DNA of 64,000 nucleotides from Thiobacillus sp. (GCA_019459055.1 JAIBEI010000051.1:31985-95984); one strand, 5' to 3'. Counted from the first letter of the stretch, positions 1 through 9,921 are shown. Numbers and translations are program-made. Notes: a model not told the origin generated them from the sequence alone.

Positions 1-1
1 G

Positions 2-1372
2 AAAGATCCGACCCGATTCCAGAAATTGGGCGGCCATATTCCGCGCGGCGTGCTGATGGTGGGCCCCCCGGGCACGGGTAAAACGCTGCTGGCGCGCTCG
101 ATCGCAGGTGAAGCCAAGGTGCCGTTCTTCAGCATCTCAGGCTCGGATTTCGTCGAAATGTTCGTCGGCGTCGGAGCCGCACGGGTGCGCGACATGTTCG
201 AGCAGGCGAAGAAGAGTTCGCCCTGCATCATCTTCATCGACGAACTGGACGCGGTCGGCCGCCAGCGTGGTGCAGGCCTGGGCGGCGGTAACGACGAGCG
301 CGAGCAGACCCTGAACCAGTTGCTGGTGGAAATGGACGGCTTCGAAGCGACCGCCGGCGTCATCGTCATCGCCGCGACCAACCGTCCCGATGTGCTCGAC
401 CCGGCGCTCTTGCGTCCGGGCCGTTTCGATCGCCAGGTATTCGTGGGCCTGCCCGACATCCGCGGCCGCGAACAGATTTTGCTGGTGCATATGCGCAAGG
501 TGCCGGTCGCTCCTGATGTGCGCGCAGACATTCTGGCGCGCGGCACGCCCGGCATGTCTGGCGCCGACCTTGCCAACCTGATCAATGAAGCCGCCCTGTT
601 CGCCGCCCGCGGCAACAAGCGTCTGGTCGACATGGACGATTTCGAGAAGGCCAAGGACAAAATCCTGATGGGCGCCGAGCGCAAGTCCATGGTGATCACG
701 CCTGAAGACAAGAAAAAAACCGCTTACCATGAGTCGGGCCATGCGGTAGTCGGCATGTCCCTGCCCAGCTGTGATCCCGTACACAAGGTGACCGTCATTC
801 CGCGCGGGCGCGCCTTGGGCGTGACCATGTCGCTGCCTGAACTGGACCGTTACAGTTTGTACAAGGATCAGTTGCTGGAACAGATCAGCATGCTGTTCGG
901 CGGCCGGGTGGCCGAGGAAATTTTTGTCGGCAGTATCTCGACGGGTGCATCGAACGACTTCGAGCGCGCCACCAGTATCGCGCGCGATATGGTGACGCGC
1001 TACGGCATGTCAGATGCCCTGGGCCCCATGGTATACGGCGAAAACGAGGGCGAGGTGTTCCTGGGGCGTTCGGTGACCACGCACAAGAACATGAGCGAAG
1101 CCACCATGCAGAAGATCGACGCCGAAATTCGCCGCATCCTGGACGAGCAATACGCCGTGGCGAAGAAAATCCTCACCGACAGCCGCGACAAGGTCGAGGC
1201 GATGACAGCGGCCCTGCTGGAATACGAAACCATCGATGCCGATCAGATCGGCGACATCATGGCAGGGCGTCCGGTGCGTCCGCCCAAGCCCCTCGCCACC
1301 CCGCAGCCGCCGGCAGGCGGCGACAAGCCGAGCGCACCGGCACCGACCACGCAGCCCGTGCAGGAAGCCTGA
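2..1372 (+). CDS. ftsH: ATP-dependent zinc metalloprotease FtsH (5' end missing)
   Basis: This is the AAA+ and protease part of the membrane-anchored FtsH hexamer, which degrades misfolded membrane proteins and regulatory proteins. The reading frame is open from base 2 with no start, so the gene begins upstream and the N-terminal membrane segments are outside the window. Visible motifs are Walker A GPPGTGKT (62-85), Walker [10 protein letters not shown], the second region of homology [20 protein letters not shown] and the zinc site HESGH (728-742). The tail is rich in Pro and Ala. A terminator-like hairpin follows, then folP and glmM, an order also seen in E. coli. Identification is secure. 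Confidence 0.98.
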   Translation, partial: KDPTRFQKLGGHIPRGVLMVGPPGTGKTLLARSIAGEAKVPFFSISGSDFVEMFVGVGAARVRDMFEQAKKSSPCIIFIDELDAVGRQRGAGLGGGNDEREQTLNQLLVEMDGFEATAGVIVIAATNRPDVLDPALLRPGRFDRQVFVGLPDIRGREQILLVHMRKVPVAPDVRADILARGTPGMSGADLANLINEAALFAARGNKRLVDMDDFEKAKDKILMGAERKSMVITPEDKKKTAYHESGHAVVGMSLPSCDPVHKVTVIPRGRALGVTMSLPELDRYSLYKDQLLEQISMLFGGRVAEEIFVGSISTGASNDFERATSIARDMVTRYGMSDALGPMVYGENEGEVFLGRSVTTHKNMSEATMQKIDAEIRRILDEQYAVAKKILTDSRDKVEAMTAALLEYETIDADQIGDIMAGRPVRPPKPLATPQPPAGGDKPSAPAPTTQPVQEA

Positions 1373-1397
1373 ACGGGGGTTCGGGTTAACGCACTAC

Positions 1398-1426
1398 AAT
1401 AGAGGGGCTTAGGCTCCTCTATTTTT
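1398..1426 (+). terminator. Rho-independent terminator after ftsH, abutting folP
   Basis: AATAGAGG (1398-1405) pairs with CCTCTATT (1416-1423). Two further pairs (G-T, G-C) extend the stem around a six-base loop, and five T (1422-1426) follow. The next base is the A of the folP start codon. The hairpin takes up the place where a folP Shine-Dalgarno site would lie, so it may attenuate folP-glmM as well as end ftsH. Confidence 0.7.
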
Positions 1427-2266
1427 ATGTCCTGTCTCCACGCCGATTCGCACCGCTTCTCCCTGGCAAGGCCCCTCATTATGGGCATCGTCAACGTCAC
1501 GCCCGATTCGTTTTCGGATGGGGGCCGTCTGGATGACTCCCGGGCGGCGATCCGGCATGCGCTGAAGTTGCTGGAAGAAGGCGCCGATATCCTCGACGTC
1601 GGAGGGGAATCCACTCGCCCCGGCGCGGCGGCCGTGGCCGTCAACGAGGAAATCCGCCGCGTGCTGCCGGTAATCGAGGCACTTGCCGGCCGCGGTTGCG
1701 CGGTGTCGGTCGACACGATGAAGCCCGAGGTGATGCGGGCGGCACTCGGTGCCGGCGCGGTCATGGTGAACGATGTGATGGCCCTGCGCGCGCCCGGTGC
1801 GCTGGAAGCGGTGGCGGCTTCCGCTGCGGCGGTGTGTCTGATGCACATGCAGGGCGAGCCGCAGCGCATGCAGCAGGCGCCCTGCTATATGGATGTGGTG
1901 GAAGAGGTGAAAGGGTTCCTGCAGGAGCGCATTGCTGCCTGCGAGGCGGCAGGAATCGGCCGCGAGCGGCTGGTGATCGACCCGGGCTTCGGCTTCGGCA
2001 AGACGCTGGAACACAATCTGGCTTTGCTCAGGCATTTGAATCGCCTGGCTGAACTGGGCGTGCCGGTGCTTGCCGGCCTGTCGCGCAAGTCCATGCTGGG
2101 CACGCTGACCGGACGCGATGTCGGGGCGCGCGAATTCGCCGGGGTGGCGGCGCATCTGGCTGCCGTGGCGCGCGGCGCACGGCTGGTCCGGGTACACAAT
2201 GTAGCGGCCATGCGCGACGCGCTGGCCATCTGGAATGCAGTGGAGGAGCAACAGGATGGGACGTAA
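1427..2266 (+). CDS. folP: Dihydropteroate synthase
   Basis: Condenses 6-hydroxymethyl-dihydropterin diphosphate with p-aminobenzoate to give dihydropteroate, the sulfonamide-sensitive step of folate synthesis in the cytoplasm. The 279-residue product has the family signatures [15 protein letters not shown] (from residue 19), GGESTRPGA, an SVDT segment, and near the C-terminus [12 protein letters not shown]. The chosen ATG leaves 18 residues before MGIVNVTP, as in E. coli FolP. No Shine-Dalgarno site is visible because a terminator hairpin ends one base before the start. Its end overlaps glmM by 11 bases, so the two are probably translationally coupled. Confidence 0.97.
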   Translation: MSCLHADSHRFSLARPLIMGIVNVTPDSFSDGGRLDDSRAAIRHALKLLEEGADILDVGGESTRPGAAAVAVNEEIRRVLPVIEALAGRGCAVSVDTMKPEVMRAALGAGAVMVNDVMALRAPGALEAVAASAAAVCLMHMQGEPQRMQQAPCYMDVVEEVKGFLQERIAACEAAGIGRERLVIDPGFGFGKTLEHNLALLRHLNRLAELGVPVLAGLSRKSMLGTLTGRDVGAREFAGVAAHLAAVARGARLVRVHNVAAMRDALAIWNAVEEQQDGT

Positions 2267-3620
2267 GTATTTCGGTACCGACGGCGTGCGCGGCAGGGTG
2301 GGCGAGTCCCCCATTACCCCCGAATTTGTCATGCATCTGGGCTACGCCGCCGGCCAGGTGCTGGTGGCCGGTCGCGGCAGCCTGCCCCCGAACCAGCACC
2401 CGACCGTGCTGATCGGCAAGGATACCCGCATCTCCGGCTACATGCTGGAGGCCGCGCTGGAAGCGGGTTTCACTGCCGCCGGGGTGAATGTTCTGATGAC
2501 CGGTCCGATGCCGACGCCGGCAGTGGCGTATCTGACGCGCGCCCTGCGCCTGCAGGCCGGGGTGGTAATCTCGGCCTCGCACAATCCATTCGAGGACAAC
2601 GGCATCAAGTTTTTCTCGGCCGACGGACAAAAATTGCCCGACAGCGTGGAGGAAGCCATCGAGGCACGGCTGGATCATCCGATCGTGACGGTCGAGGCGC
2701 GCCAGTTGGGGCGAGCCCGTCGCATCGAGGATGCCGCGGCGCGCTACATCGAGTTTTGCAAGAGTACTTTCCCCAATCACCTCGACCTGCGCGGCATGCG
2801 GATCGTGGTCGACTGCGCGCACGGCGCGACCTACCACATCGCCCCGCACGTCCTGCACGAGCTGGGGGCCGAGGTGATCGCCATCGGCAACGAACCGAAT
2901 GGCTTCAATATCAACGATGAATGCGGCGCGACATATACCAAAGCGTTGTCGGACGCGGTGCGCGCCCATCGTGCGGATCTGGGCATCGCACTCGACGGCG
3001 ACGGCGACCGCCTGATGATGGCCGACGCCGCGGGGCGGATTTACGATGGCGACCAGCTGATCTACGTCATTGCACGCCATCGCATCCAGAGCGGCTACAT
3101 GAAGGGCGGCGTGGTCGGCACCCTGATGACCAATCTCGGCATGGAGCACGCATTGGGCCGGATCAATATCCCGTTCGAGCGCGCCAAGGTGGGCGACCGT
3201 TATGTTCTCGAGCGGCTCCATGCCAACGGCTGGATGCTCGGGGGCGAGTCCTCCGGGCATATCCTGTGCCTCGACAAGCACACGACCGGTGACGGGATCG
3301 TTTCAGCCCTGCAGGTGCTGCGCGCCTTGCGTGAGTCCGGAGAAGCCCTGGAAACGATGACCGCCGATCTGGCCATTTATCCCCAGGTCATGATCAATGT
3401 CCGGGTGGCAAAAGGCTTCAAGCTGGGGGTGGTGCCGGCGGTCAGCGCCTCGGTTGCCGAAGCCGAGGCGGCCTTGAACGGCAACGGGCGAGTTGTCCTT
3501 CGCGCGTCCGGCACCGAGCCGCTGATTCGCGTGATGGTGGAGGGACGCGATGCGGATCAGGTCAGACACACGGCTGAAACAATCGCCGCGGTTGTAAGGA
3601 CTGCGGCCGCGGCCGGGTGA
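2256..3620 (+). CDS. glmM: Phosphoglucosamine mutase
   Basis: Interconverts glucosamine-6-phosphate and glucosamine-1-phosphate on the way to UDP-N-acetylglucosamine for peptidoglycan and LPS. The 454-residue protein begins [13 protein letters not shown]. The phosphoserine loop [12 protein letters not shown] places the catalytic serine at about residue 108, and the Mg2+ loop is [21 protein letters not shown] is the phosphate-binding end. The ATG at 2256 was chosen over an in-frame TTG 21 bases upstream because GGAGG (2242-2246) lies at good spacing and the protein then starts like its family. It overlaps the end of folP. Confidence 0.97.
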   Translation: MGRKYFGTDGVRGRVGESPITPEFVMHLGYAAGQVLVAGRGSLPPNQHPTVLIGKDTRISGYMLEAALEAGFTAAGVNVLMTGPMPTPAVAYLTRALRLQAGVVISASHNPFEDNGIKFFSADGQKLPDSVEEAIEARLDHPIVTVEARQLGRARRIEDAAARYIEFCKSTFPNHLDLRGMRIVVDCAHGATYHIAPHVLHELGAEVIAIGNEPNGFNINDECGATYTKALSDAVRAHRADLGIALDGDGDRLMMADAAGRIYDGDQLIYVIARHRIQSGYMKGGVVGTLMTNLGMEHALGRINIPFERAKVGDRYVLERLHANGWMLGGESSGHILCLDKHTTGDGIVSALQVLRALRESGEALETMTADLAIYPQVMINVRVAKGFKLGVVPAVSASVAEAEAALNGNGRVVLRASGTEPLIRVMVEGRDADQVRHTAETIAAVVRTAAAAG

Positions 3621-3629
3621 TTTCCCGTC

Positions 3630-3651
3630 CTGAAATATAAATGTAATATTC
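3630..3651 (+). promoter_or_regulatory. Candidate Pho box upstream of pstS
   Basis: Two adjacent 11-base units, CTGAAATATAA and ATGTAATATTC, resemble the tandem PhoB-binding consensus (CTGTCATAAAN repeated), matching in about seven and five or six positions. The site sits 59 bases before the pstS start, and pst genes are classic PhoB targets. The match is degenerate, so this is a proposal from sequence and context only. Confidence 0.4.
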
Positions 3652-3709
3652 GCCCGTTAGTATGGCGACGTCGCCCATGCGGCAACGTCAACTACTACCG
3701 GAGATTTGC

Positions 3710-4729
3710 ATGCATACACGCAACAAACTGGCTCAAGGTGCCATAGCCACGATCCTTGGCCTGGCCTTCGCTGCCAGCGCGCTGGCCGCCGACATCACGG
3801 GTGCAGGCGCAACCTTCCCGTACGCCGTTTACGCCAAGTGGGCCGAAGCCTATCAGGCTGCAACCGGTAACAAGGTCAACTACCAGGCCATCGGCTCGTC
3901 GGGCGGCGTGAAGCAGATCAAGGCCAGGACCGTCGATTTTGGCGGCACCGACGCACCGCTCAAGCAGTCAGACCTGGATGCGGCGAAGCTGGTGCAGTTT
4001 CCATCCGTGATGGGTGGCGTGACCATCGTCATGAACGTTCCCGGTATCGCCTCAGGAAAATTGAAGCTGGACGGCGTCACCGCCGCCGACATCTTCCGCG
4101 GCGCAATCACCAAGTGGAACGCCCCCGCCATCGCCAGGCTGAACCCCGGCGTTACCCTGCCGAATATGGCCATTACCGTGACGCATCGTTCGGACGGTTC
4201 GGGCACCACCTACGCGTTCACCCACTATCTGGCCAAGCAGTCGGCGGCTTTCCTGGGCGAGGTCGGCGCAGGCAACACGGTCAACTGGCCGTCCAACGCG
4301 GTGGGCGGCAAGGGCAACGCGGGGGTCGCCGCCAACGTGCAGAAGATCAAGGGCACGATCGGTTATGTGGATATCGCCGATGCGATGAAGAACAGGATGA
4401 ATTACGTTGCGCTGAAGAACCGCGCCGGCAATTACATCGTGCCGAGCCAGCAGGCGGTTGCCGACGCGGCTGCCGGCGCCAACTTCAAGGTCAAGGGCAT
4501 GGCGCCCGACCTGTTGGACCAGTCGCACAAGAACGCCTGGCCCATCACCAGCGCCACCTACATCCTGGCGTATGAAAAGGGCGCCGATGCTGCCAAGCAG
4601 AAAGGGATCGTGGACTTCTTCAGTTGGTCCCTGAACAACGGCCAGAAAATGGCTGCCGACCTCGGCTTTGTGGCATTGCCACCCAACGTCGTGAAGATGG
4701 TCGAAGCTGAGATGAAAAATATCAAATAA
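3710..4729 (+). CDS. pstS: Periplasmic phosphate-binding protein PstS
   Basis: High-affinity inorganic phosphate receptor that delivers phosphate to the PstCAB transporter. The 339-residue precursor has a clear Sec signal peptide: a positive start, a hydrophobic core and an ALA-A cleavage site at about residue 26. The mature protein starts ADITGAGATFPYAVYAKW, typical of PstS. The phosphate-contacting segments AIGSSGGVKQI and HRSDGSGTTYAFTHYL are present. The ATG at 3710 was preferred to an upstream in-frame ATG at 3662 because it gives a proper signal peptide and has CCGGAG in front. First gene of pstSCAB. Confidence 0.97.
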   Translation: MHTRNKLAQGAIATILGLAFAASALAADITGAGATFPYAVYAKWAEAYQAATGNKVNYQAIGSSGGVKQIKARTVDFGGTDAPLKQSDLDAAKLVQFPSVMGGVTIVMNVPGIASGKLKLDGVTAADIFRGAITKWNAPAIARLNPGVTLPNMAITVTHRSDGSGTTYAFTHYLAKQSAAFLGEVGAGNTVNWPSNAVGGKGNAGVAANVQKIKGTIGYVDIADAMKNRMNYVALKNRAGNYIVPSQQAVADAAAGANFKVKGMAPDLLDQSHKNAWPITSATYILAYEKGADAAKQKGIVDFFSWSLNNGQKMAADLGFVALPPNVVKMVEAEMKNIK

Positions 4730-4762
4730 GGCTGTGTCGGGCCGATTTGATCGAATGCCAGG

Positions 4763-4794
4763 GGCGGCTGCCGCCTTCGGCTTTCTGCGAAAGC
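4763..4794 (+). other. Two small stem-loops in the pstS-pstC spacer
   Basis: GGCGGC/GCCGCC (4763-4775) and GCTTTC-TGC-GAAAGC (4780-4794) are perfect adjacent inverted repeats without a T-tract. Hairpins after a binding-protein gene often stabilise its message relative to the membrane genes. That role is inferred here from position only. Confidence 0.4.
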
Positions 4795-4853
4795 GCCTGC
4801 CTGTTCCGGCGGGTGCTCCCGCAGATAATAATTAAACCGATAGGCACCCCGCC

Positions 4854-5831
4854 GTGAGTGAGCCCAGTGTATCCGCCGGAATCGACCTGCATGCAAGGCA
4901 GGTCAGGACATTCCGCTTGCAGGACAAGTTTTTTCACCACACCACCCAGCTATTCGCTTTTGTCGTCCTGGCGGCGCTGGTGGGGATTCTGGTGTCGCTC
5001 ACCTACGAAGCCTGGCCCAGTATCAAGGCGTTCGGCCCGTCCTTTCTGTGGACCAATATCTGGAGCGTGCCGGATGACAAGTACGGCGCGCTGGCGGCCA
5101 TTTACGGTACGGTCGTGACGTCCGTTCTGGCTTTGTTGATTGCGGTGCCGATCAGTTTCGGCATCGCCCTGTTCCTGACTGAAACCTGCCCGGTGTGGTT
5201 GCGCCGCCCCCTGGGGACGGCGATCGAATTGCTGGCGGGCATCCCCTCGATCGTGTACGGCATCTGGGGTCTGTTCGTGTTTGCGCCGCTGTTTGCCGAC
5301 CATATCCAGCCCCCCCTGCAGGCGCTGCTGGGCGATGTGCCGGTGATCGGCGGCTGGTTTTCCGGCCCGCCCATCGGCGTCGGCATCCTGACGGCGAGCA
5401 TTGTGCTGTCGCTGATGGTGATTCCCTTTATCGCTTCGGTCATGCGCGACGTATTCGAAACCGTGCCGCACGTACTGAAGGAGTCTGCCTATGGCCTGGG
5501 CTGCACCACCTGGGAAGTGGCGCGCAGTGTCGTGCTGCCTTACACCCGCGTCGGCGTCATCGGCGGCATCATGCTGGGACTGGGGCGGGCGCTGGGCGAG
5601 ACCATGGCGGTCACCTTCGTGATCGGCAACGCCAACCGCATCAACGGCAGCCTGTTTGCACCGGGCACTTCGATTGCTTCCACCCTGGCGAACGAGTTCG
5701 GCGAGGCCGACCCCGGTCTGCATATCGCTTCCCTGTTTGAGCTGGGCCTCGTGCTGTTCATCATCACCTTTGTCGTGCTGGCGATTTCGCGCTGGCTGAT
5801 CAGTCGTAGCATGGGCTCGGAGGGGCTGTAG
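4854..5831 (+). CDS. pstC: Phosphate ABC transporter permease PstC
   Basis: One of two inner-membrane permeases forming the phosphate channel of PstSCAB. The 325-residue protein has about six hydrophobic segments. It carries the permease coupling loop ([20 protein letters not shown]) followed by [17 protein letters not shown], which is typical of PstC. The GTG at 4854 is the plausible start; its Shine-Dalgarno site is weak. It ends three bases before pstA. Confidence 0.95.
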   Translation: MSEPSVSAGIDLHARQVRTFRLQDKFFHHTTQLFAFVVLAALVGILVSLTYEAWPSIKAFGPSFLWTNIWSVPDDKYGALAAIYGTVVTSVLALLIAVPISFGIALFLTETCPVWLRRPLGTAIELLAGIPSIVYGIWGLFVFAPLFADHIQPPLQALLGDVPVIGGWFSGPPIGVGILTASIVLSLMVIPFIASVMRDVFETVPHVLKESAYGLGCTTWEVARSVVLPYTRVGVIGGIMLGLGRALGETMAVTFVIGNANRINGSLFAPGTSIASTLANEFGEADPGLHIASLFELGLVLFIITFVVLAISRWLISRSMGSEGL

Positions 5832-5834
5832 ATC

Positions 5835-6680
5835 ATGATGAGCCTGTACACCCGCCGCATCTGGATCAACCGCATCGGCATCACCCTGTCCATGCTGGCG
5901 ATGAGCCTTGGGTTGATTGCGTTGCTGTGGATTTTGTGGACGCTGTTTTCCAGGGGATTTGCCGCCCTGAGCTGGGATTTGTTCACCCAGGACACCCCTT
6001 CGCCGGGCACCGAGGGCGGCGGCCTGCGCAATGCCATCGTCGGCAGCGGTCTGATCCTGTTTTTTTCCATGCTGATCTCGACGCCGATCGGTATTCTGGC
6101 CGGGATTTACCTGGCCGAGTACGGGCGCGTCTCCAGATTTGCATCGTTCACCCGCTTCATGACCGACATCATGCTGTCGGCCCCATCCATCGTCATCGGC
6201 CTGTTCGTGTACGCGCTGTTCGTGGTGACCACCGGCGGATTTTCCGGCTGGGCAGGGTCGCTGGCGCTGGCGCTGATCGCCATTCCTGTGGTGGTGCGCA
6301 CCACCGAAAACATGTTGAAGCTGGTGCCGACCAGCCTGCGCGAAGCGGCCTTTGCGGTGGGCGCACCACGCTGGCAGGTTTCGCTCAAGGTCACCTTGCG
6401 CGCGGTCAAGTCGGGGGTGGTGACAGGCGTGCTGCTGGCGATGGCGCGCATTACCGGAGAAACCGCGCCGCTGTTGTTTACTGCGCTGAATAACCAGTTC
6501 TTCAGCACCAATATGTCCGAACCGATGGGCAACCTGCCGGTGGTGATTTTCCAGTTCGCGTTGAGCCCGTATGACAACTGGGTCAATCTGGCCTGGGGCG
6601 GGGCGCTGTTGATTGCCCTGCTGGTGTTGGCGGTCAACATCGGTGTGCGCATCGTTTTCCGCAACAAGGTCAAACGTTAA
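5835..6680 (+). CDS. pstA: Phosphate ABC transporter permease PstA
   Basis: Second membrane permease of the Pst transporter. The 281-residue protein has six predicted membrane segments, starting around residues 12-36. It has the LREAAFAVGAPRWQVSLKVTL coupling-loop region and ARITGETAPLLFTALNNQF, both characteristic of PstA. Start ATG at 5835; the next codon is also ATG. Lies between pstC and pstB in one transcription unit. Confidence 0.95.
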   Translation: MMSLYTRRIWINRIGITLSMLAMSLGLIALLWILWTLFSRGFAALSWDLFTQDTPSPGTEGGGLRNAIVGSGLILFFSMLISTPIGILAGIYLAEYGRVSRFASFTRFMTDIMLSAPSIVIGLFVYALFVVTTGGFSGWAGSLALALIAIPVVVRTTENMLKLVPTSLREAAFAVGAPRWQVSLKVTLRAVKSGVVTGVLLAMARITGETAPLLFTALNNQFFSTNMSEPMGNLPVVIFQFALSPYDNWVNLAWGGALLIALLVLAVNIGVRIVFRNKVKR

Positions 6681-6698
6681 TTTCTCCGGAGCTCCGCC

Positions 6699-7496
6699 GT
6701 GTTCAATCAATCCATGCCCGATCAAGTCATGCCGCCCGACGAAAATATTGCGCTGCAGGTCCGCAATCTGGATTTCTTTTACGGCGATTTCAAAGGCCTC
6801 AACAACGTCAATCTGGATGTCGCCAACAAGAAGGTGACGGCCTTCATCGGGCCCTCCGGTTGCGGCAAATCCACCTTGCTGCGCACCTTCAATCGCATGT
6901 ATGACCTGTACCCGGGGCAGCGCGCCGAAGGGCAGATTATTTTTCATGGCAAGAATCTGCTCGACAAGAGCCAGGACGTGAACCTTGTACGCGCCAAGAT
7001 CGGCATGGTGTTCCAGAAGCCCACGCCGTTTCCCATGACGATCTATGAAAACATTGCTTTTGGCGTGCGCCTGTATGAGCGAATGTCGAAAAGCGCAATG
7101 GACGATCGCGTCGAATGGGCGCTCAACAAGGCCGCGCTGTGGGGTGAAGTGAAGGACAAGTTGCAGCAGAACGGCCTGTCGCTTTCTGGCGGCCAGCAAC
7201 AGCGCTTGTGCATCGCGCGCGCGGTCGCGGTCAAACCCGACATCGTGCTGCTGGACGAGCCGACCTCGGCACTGGACCCGATTTCCACCGCCAAGATCGA
7301 AGAACTCATCAACGAGCTGAAGAGCGAATACACCATCGCCATCGTCACCCACAACATGCAGCAGGCCGCGCGGGTTTCCGACTTCACGGCCTTCATGTAC
7401 CTGGGTGAGCTCATCGAATTCAACGAAACCGGCACGATCTTCATGCAGCCGGTCAAGAAGCAGACCGAAGACTACATTACCGGCCGATTCGGCTAA
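6699..7496 (+). CDS. pstB: Phosphate ABC transporter ATP-binding protein PstB
   Basis: Cytoplasmic ATPase that powers phosphate import through PstCA. The 265-residue protein has Walker [10 protein letters not shown] (residues 51-59), the Q-loop segment [17 protein letters not shown], the signature LSGGQQQR, Walker [13 protein letters not shown] and the switch histidine in THNMQQA. Start GTG at 6699 is preceded by CGGAG; the ATGs at 6714 and 6729 are alternatives. The operon stops here: no phoU or phoBR follows, and the next gene is tpiA. Confidence 0.96.
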   Translation: MFNQSMPDQVMPPDENIALQVRNLDFFYGDFKGLNNVNLDVANKKVTAFIGPSGCGKSTLLRTFNRMYDLYPGQRAEGQIIFHGKNLLDKSQDVNLVRAKIGMVFQKPTPFPMTIYENIAFGVRLYERMSKSAMDDRVEWALNKAALWGEVKDKLQQNGLSLSGGQQQRLCIARAVAVKPDIVLLDEPTSALDPISTAKIEELINELKSEYTIAIVTHNMQQAARVSDFTAFMYLGELIEFNETGTIFMQPVKKQTEDYITGRFG

Positions 7497-7580
7497 ATCT
7501 CCCGGCGTGCGCGGCGCTTGGGCGGTTGACCGCCGGGCGCGTTGCGCTTACCATCGCGCACTTTTATTTGGCAGAATCCC

Positions 7581-8327
7581 ATGCGCAAGAAGCTCGTAGC
7601 CGGTAACTGGAAAATGCATGGCAGCCTGGCCGAGAATGCCGCGTTGCTGTCCGCACTCAAGCCTGCCCTGGCCGGTATCGAGGCCGTGGTTTGCGTGCCT
7701 TTTCCGTACCTGGCGCAGGCGCAGGCCGAACTCACCGGATCGTCGATTGCCTGGGGCGCGCAAAACGTGTCCGAGCAGGCCAAGGGCGCGCTCACCGGCG
7801 AAGTGTCGGTATCCATGCTGCTCGATTTTGGCTGCACGTATGTGATCGTCGGCCATTCCGAGCGGCGCAGCCTGTACGGCGAATCCGACGCACTGGTGGC
7901 GCGCAAATACATGGCAGCACAGGCGGCTGGTTTGACGCCCATCCTGTGCGTCGGCGAATCGCTGGCCGAGCGCGAGTCGGGCGTGACCGAAGCGGTCGTT
8001 TCACGTCAGCTCGATGCCGTGATTGACGCGGCAGGGGTGGCTTCACTGGCCAAGGCCGTGATCGCATATGAGCCGGTATGGGCGATCGGCACCGGAAAAA
8101 CCGCCTCGCCGGAACAGGCGCAGGCTGTGCACGCCTTCATTCGCAGCAAGGTCTCCGCACTCGATGCGAGCGTGGCAGACCAGCTTGTCATCCAGTATGG
8201 GGGTAGCGTAAAAGCCGCGAATGCGGCAGAATTGATGGCTCAGCCCGATATCGATGGCGGCCTGATTGGCGGTGCTTCACTGGTCGCCGACGAATTCGTC
8301 GCGATATGTCGGGCAGCAGCCAAGTAA
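7581..8327 (+). CDS. tpiA: Triosephosphate isomerase
   Basis: Interconverts dihydroxyacetone phosphate and glyceraldehyde-3-phosphate in glycolysis, gluconeogenesis and the Calvin cycle. The 248-residue TIM barrel has the substrate lysine in GNWKMHG (Lys11), the electrophile histidine in IVGHSERR (His92) and the catalytic base in AYEPVWAIGTGK (Glu164). The phosphate-binding QYGGSVK and GGLIGGAS segments are also present. The ATG at 7581 was chosen because the protein then starts MRKKLVAGNWKM, as the family does. secG follows after nine bases, a common proteobacterial pairing. Confidence 0.97.
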   Translation: MRKKLVAGNWKMHGSLAENAALLSALKPALAGIEAVVCVPFPYLAQAQAELTGSSIAWGAQNVSEQAKGALTGEVSVSMLLDFGCTYVIVGHSERRSLYGESDALVARKYMAAQAAGLTPILCVGESLAERESGVTEAVVSRQLDAVIDAAGVASLAKAVIAYEPVWAIGTGKTASPEQAQAVHAFIRSKVSALDASVADQLVIQYGGSVKAANAAELMAQPDIDGGLIGGASLVADEFVAICRAAAK

Positions 8328-8336
8328 GAGTCAAAT

Positions 8337-8687
8337 ATGGAAACATTGTTCTGGGTTCTTCACGTTATTGTTGCCATCGCGGTCATCGCGCTGGTGTTGT
8401 TGCAGCACGGCAAGGGGGCGGACATGGGCGCGGCATTTGGCAGCGGGTCGTCCGGCAGCCTGTTCGGCGCGACGGGTTCGGCCAACTTTCTCAGCCGCAG
8501 CACTGCCATCGTGGCGACCCTGTTTTTCCTGACCAGTCTGGGCTTGGCCTATTTCGGGCTGCAGCAACAGAAGCCGACCAGTGTGCTGGATCGCACAACG
8601 GTACCGGCGACCACAACGCAGCCTGCTGCGCCTGCGCAGGTTCCGGGCGAGAGCGGCGGCTCGAGAGCGGGGGACATTCCGCAGTAA
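8337..8687 (+). CDS. secG: Preprotein translocase subunit SecG
   Basis: Small membrane subunit of the SecYEG channel that stimulates SecA-driven export. The 116-residue protein has two hydrophobic helices (about 3-21 and 56-76) flanking the conserved loop [20 protein letters not shown], the hallmark of SecG. The C-terminal tail is low-complexity and rich in Pro, Ala and Gly, as is usual for this family. It sits directly after tpiA and before tRNA-Leu and the nuo operon. Confidence 0.95.
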   Translation: METLFWVLHVIVAIAVIALVLLQHGKGADMGAAFGSGSSGSLFGATGSANFLSRSTAIVATLFFLTSLGLAYFGLQQQKPTSVLDRTTVPATTTQPAAPAQVPGESGGSRAGDIPQ

Positions 8688-8697
8688 AATTTACCTC

Positions 8698-8744
8698 GGT
8701 TGAGCGTTCCCGTTCAACCAAAATTTGAAGGGCGTATGCCCTTT
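8698..8744 (+). other. Two stem-loops between secG and tRNA-Leu
   Basis: GGTTGAGCG (8698-8706) pairs with CGTTCAACC (8711-8719) around TTCC. A second hairpin, AAGGGC-GTAT-GCCCTT, lies just before the tRNA. Neither has a proper T-tract. They may end secG transcription weakly or mark the 5' processing boundary of the tRNA. Confidence 0.4.
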
Positions 8745-8745
8745 G

Positions 8746-8830
8746 GCCCATGTGGTGGAATTGGTAGACACGCTATCTTGAGGGGGTAGTGACTTAGGTC
8801 GTGGGAGTTCGAGTCTCCCCGTGGGCACCA
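8746..8830 (+). tRNA. tRNA-Leu (anticodon GAG)
   Basis: An 85-base cloverleaf with encoded CCA. The acceptor arm GCCCATG pairs with CGTGGGC before ACCA. The anticodon stem CTATC/GGTAG encloses loop TTGAGGG, giving anticodon GAG at 8780-8782, which reads CUC and CUU. A long variable arm, as expected for a class II tRNA, is followed by the T arm containing GTTCGAGTC. It lies between secG and nuoA. Confidence 0.97.
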
Positions 8831-8910
8831 TCGAATTTCCTGATTTATTCGTTAGCATTCGCTATCGAATAAGCTTTTGATTGTTAAGGGAAAAGCACGT
8901 ATTTTTCGGC

Positions 8911-8937
8911 TTGACAGTCGATGCCCGGCGCTAATAC
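8911..8937 (+). promoter_or_regulatory. Candidate sigma-70 promoter for the nuo operon
   Basis: TTGACA (8911-8916) and TAATAC (8932-8937) are separated by 15 bases, slightly short of ideal. They lie about 55 bases upstream of the nuoA start in the only spacer before the operon. Confidence 0.5.
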
Positions 8938-8990
8938 ACTTGGGCCATAATTATTCAACGGCCTGACATGGGCATAGACGGAGGAACCCG

Positions 8991-9347
8991 GTGCTGGAGA
9001 ACTACCTCCCCATTCTGCTGTTCATTCTGGTCGGGCTAGCCTTTGGTATTGGCCCAATCATTGCAGGTGGCCTGCTGGCCCCGAATCGTCCCGATAGCGA
9101 AAAACTCTCGCCCTACGAATGTGGTTTCGAGGCGTTCGAGGATGCGCGCATGAAGTTCGACGTGCGCTACTACCTGGTTGCCATTCTTTTCATTCTGTTC
9201 GATCTGGAAATCGCCTTCCTTTTCCCTTGGGCGATTGTGCTGGAAGAAATCGGCCTGGCCGGTTTTGTCGCCATGATGGTGTTCCTCGGCATCCTGGTGA
9301 TCGGCTTCATCTATGAATGGATGAAGGGGGCACTGGAATGGGAGTAA
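8991..9347 (+). CDS. nuoA: NADH-quinone oxidoreductase subunit A
   Basis: Small membrane subunit of respiratory complex I at the junction of the peripheral and membrane arms. The 118-residue protein has three hydrophobic helices and the signature [21 protein letters not shown] around residue 40, followed by [13 protein letters not shown]. Start GTG at 8991 is preceded by GGAGGA at 8980-8985. First gene of a complete nuoA-N operon in the standard order. Confidence 0.97.
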   Translation: MLENYLPILLFILVGLAFGIGPIIAGGLLAPNRPDSEKLSPYECGFEAFEDARMKFDVRYYLVAILFILFDLEIAFLFPWAIVLEEIGLAGFVAMMVFLGILVIGFIYEWMKGALEWE

Positions 9348-9372
9348 GGCTTTTGAGCCGTTGGGCGAGAGC

Positions 9373-9391
9373 CCCCATGCCCAGCATGGGG
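9373..9391 (+). other. Stem-loop in the nuoA-nuoB spacer
   Basis: CCCCATG (9373-9379), a five-base loop, then CATGGGG (9385-9391): a perfect seven-base stem without a T-tract. It is probably a message-stability or processing element in the 91-base gap between nuoA and nuoB. Confidence 0.45.
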
Positions 9392-9438
9392 ATCGACCCG
9401 GCGAAAAGGCCTGCCCGCGACATTGAGGGCGCCATGGC

Positions 9439-9915
9439 ATGAGCATCGAAGGCGTACTCGAACAGGGTTTTATCACCGCCAAGGCCGACCAGCTGATCAA
9501 CTATATGCGCACCGGCTCGATGTGGCCGATGACCTTTGGTCTGGCATGCTGCGCGGTGGAGATGATGCACGCCGGCGCCGCGCGCTACGACCTCGACCGC
9601 TTCGGCATCGTGTTCCGTGGCAGCCCCAGGCAGTCCGACGTGATGATCGTGGCGGGCACGCTGTGCAACAAGATGGCCCCCGCCCTGCGCAAGGTCTACG
9701 ACCAGATGGCCGAGCCGCGCTGGGTGATTTCCATGGGCTCGTGCGCCAACGGCGGCGGCTATTACCATTACTCGTACTCGGTGGTGCGCGGCTGCGACCG
9801 CATCGTGCCGGTCGACATCTATGTGCCCGGCTGCCCGCCCACGGCGGAAGCGCTGCTGTTCGGCATCATCCAGTTGCAGAACAAGATCCGCCGCACCAAC
9901 ACCATCGCACGCTGA
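9439..9915 (+). CDS. nuoB: NADH-quinone oxidoreductase subunit B
   Basis: Carries cluster N2, the [4Fe-4S] centre that hands electrons to quinone in complex I. The 158-residue protein has the tandem cysteines in [14 protein letters not shown] (Cys37, Cys38) plus the further ligands in AGTLCNKM or [10 protein letters not shown] and [11 protein letters not shown]. Start ATG at 9439 gives the usual length. nuoC follows after six bases. Confidence 0.97.
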   Translation: MSIEGVLEQGFITAKADQLINYMRTGSMWPMTFGLACCAVEMMHAGAARYDLDRFGIVFRGSPRQSDVMIVAGTLCNKMAPALRKVYDQMAEPRWVISMGSCANGGGYYHYSYSVVRGCDRIVPVDIYVPGCPPTAEALLFGIIQLQNKIRRTNTIAR

Positions 9916-9921
9916 TAGCCC

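Noticed and set aside
4950..7352. An 800-codon open frame on the - strand across pstCAB
   Set aside because: Runs antisense through three well-supported genes, rich in Gln, His, Asp and Arg, with no recognisable motif.
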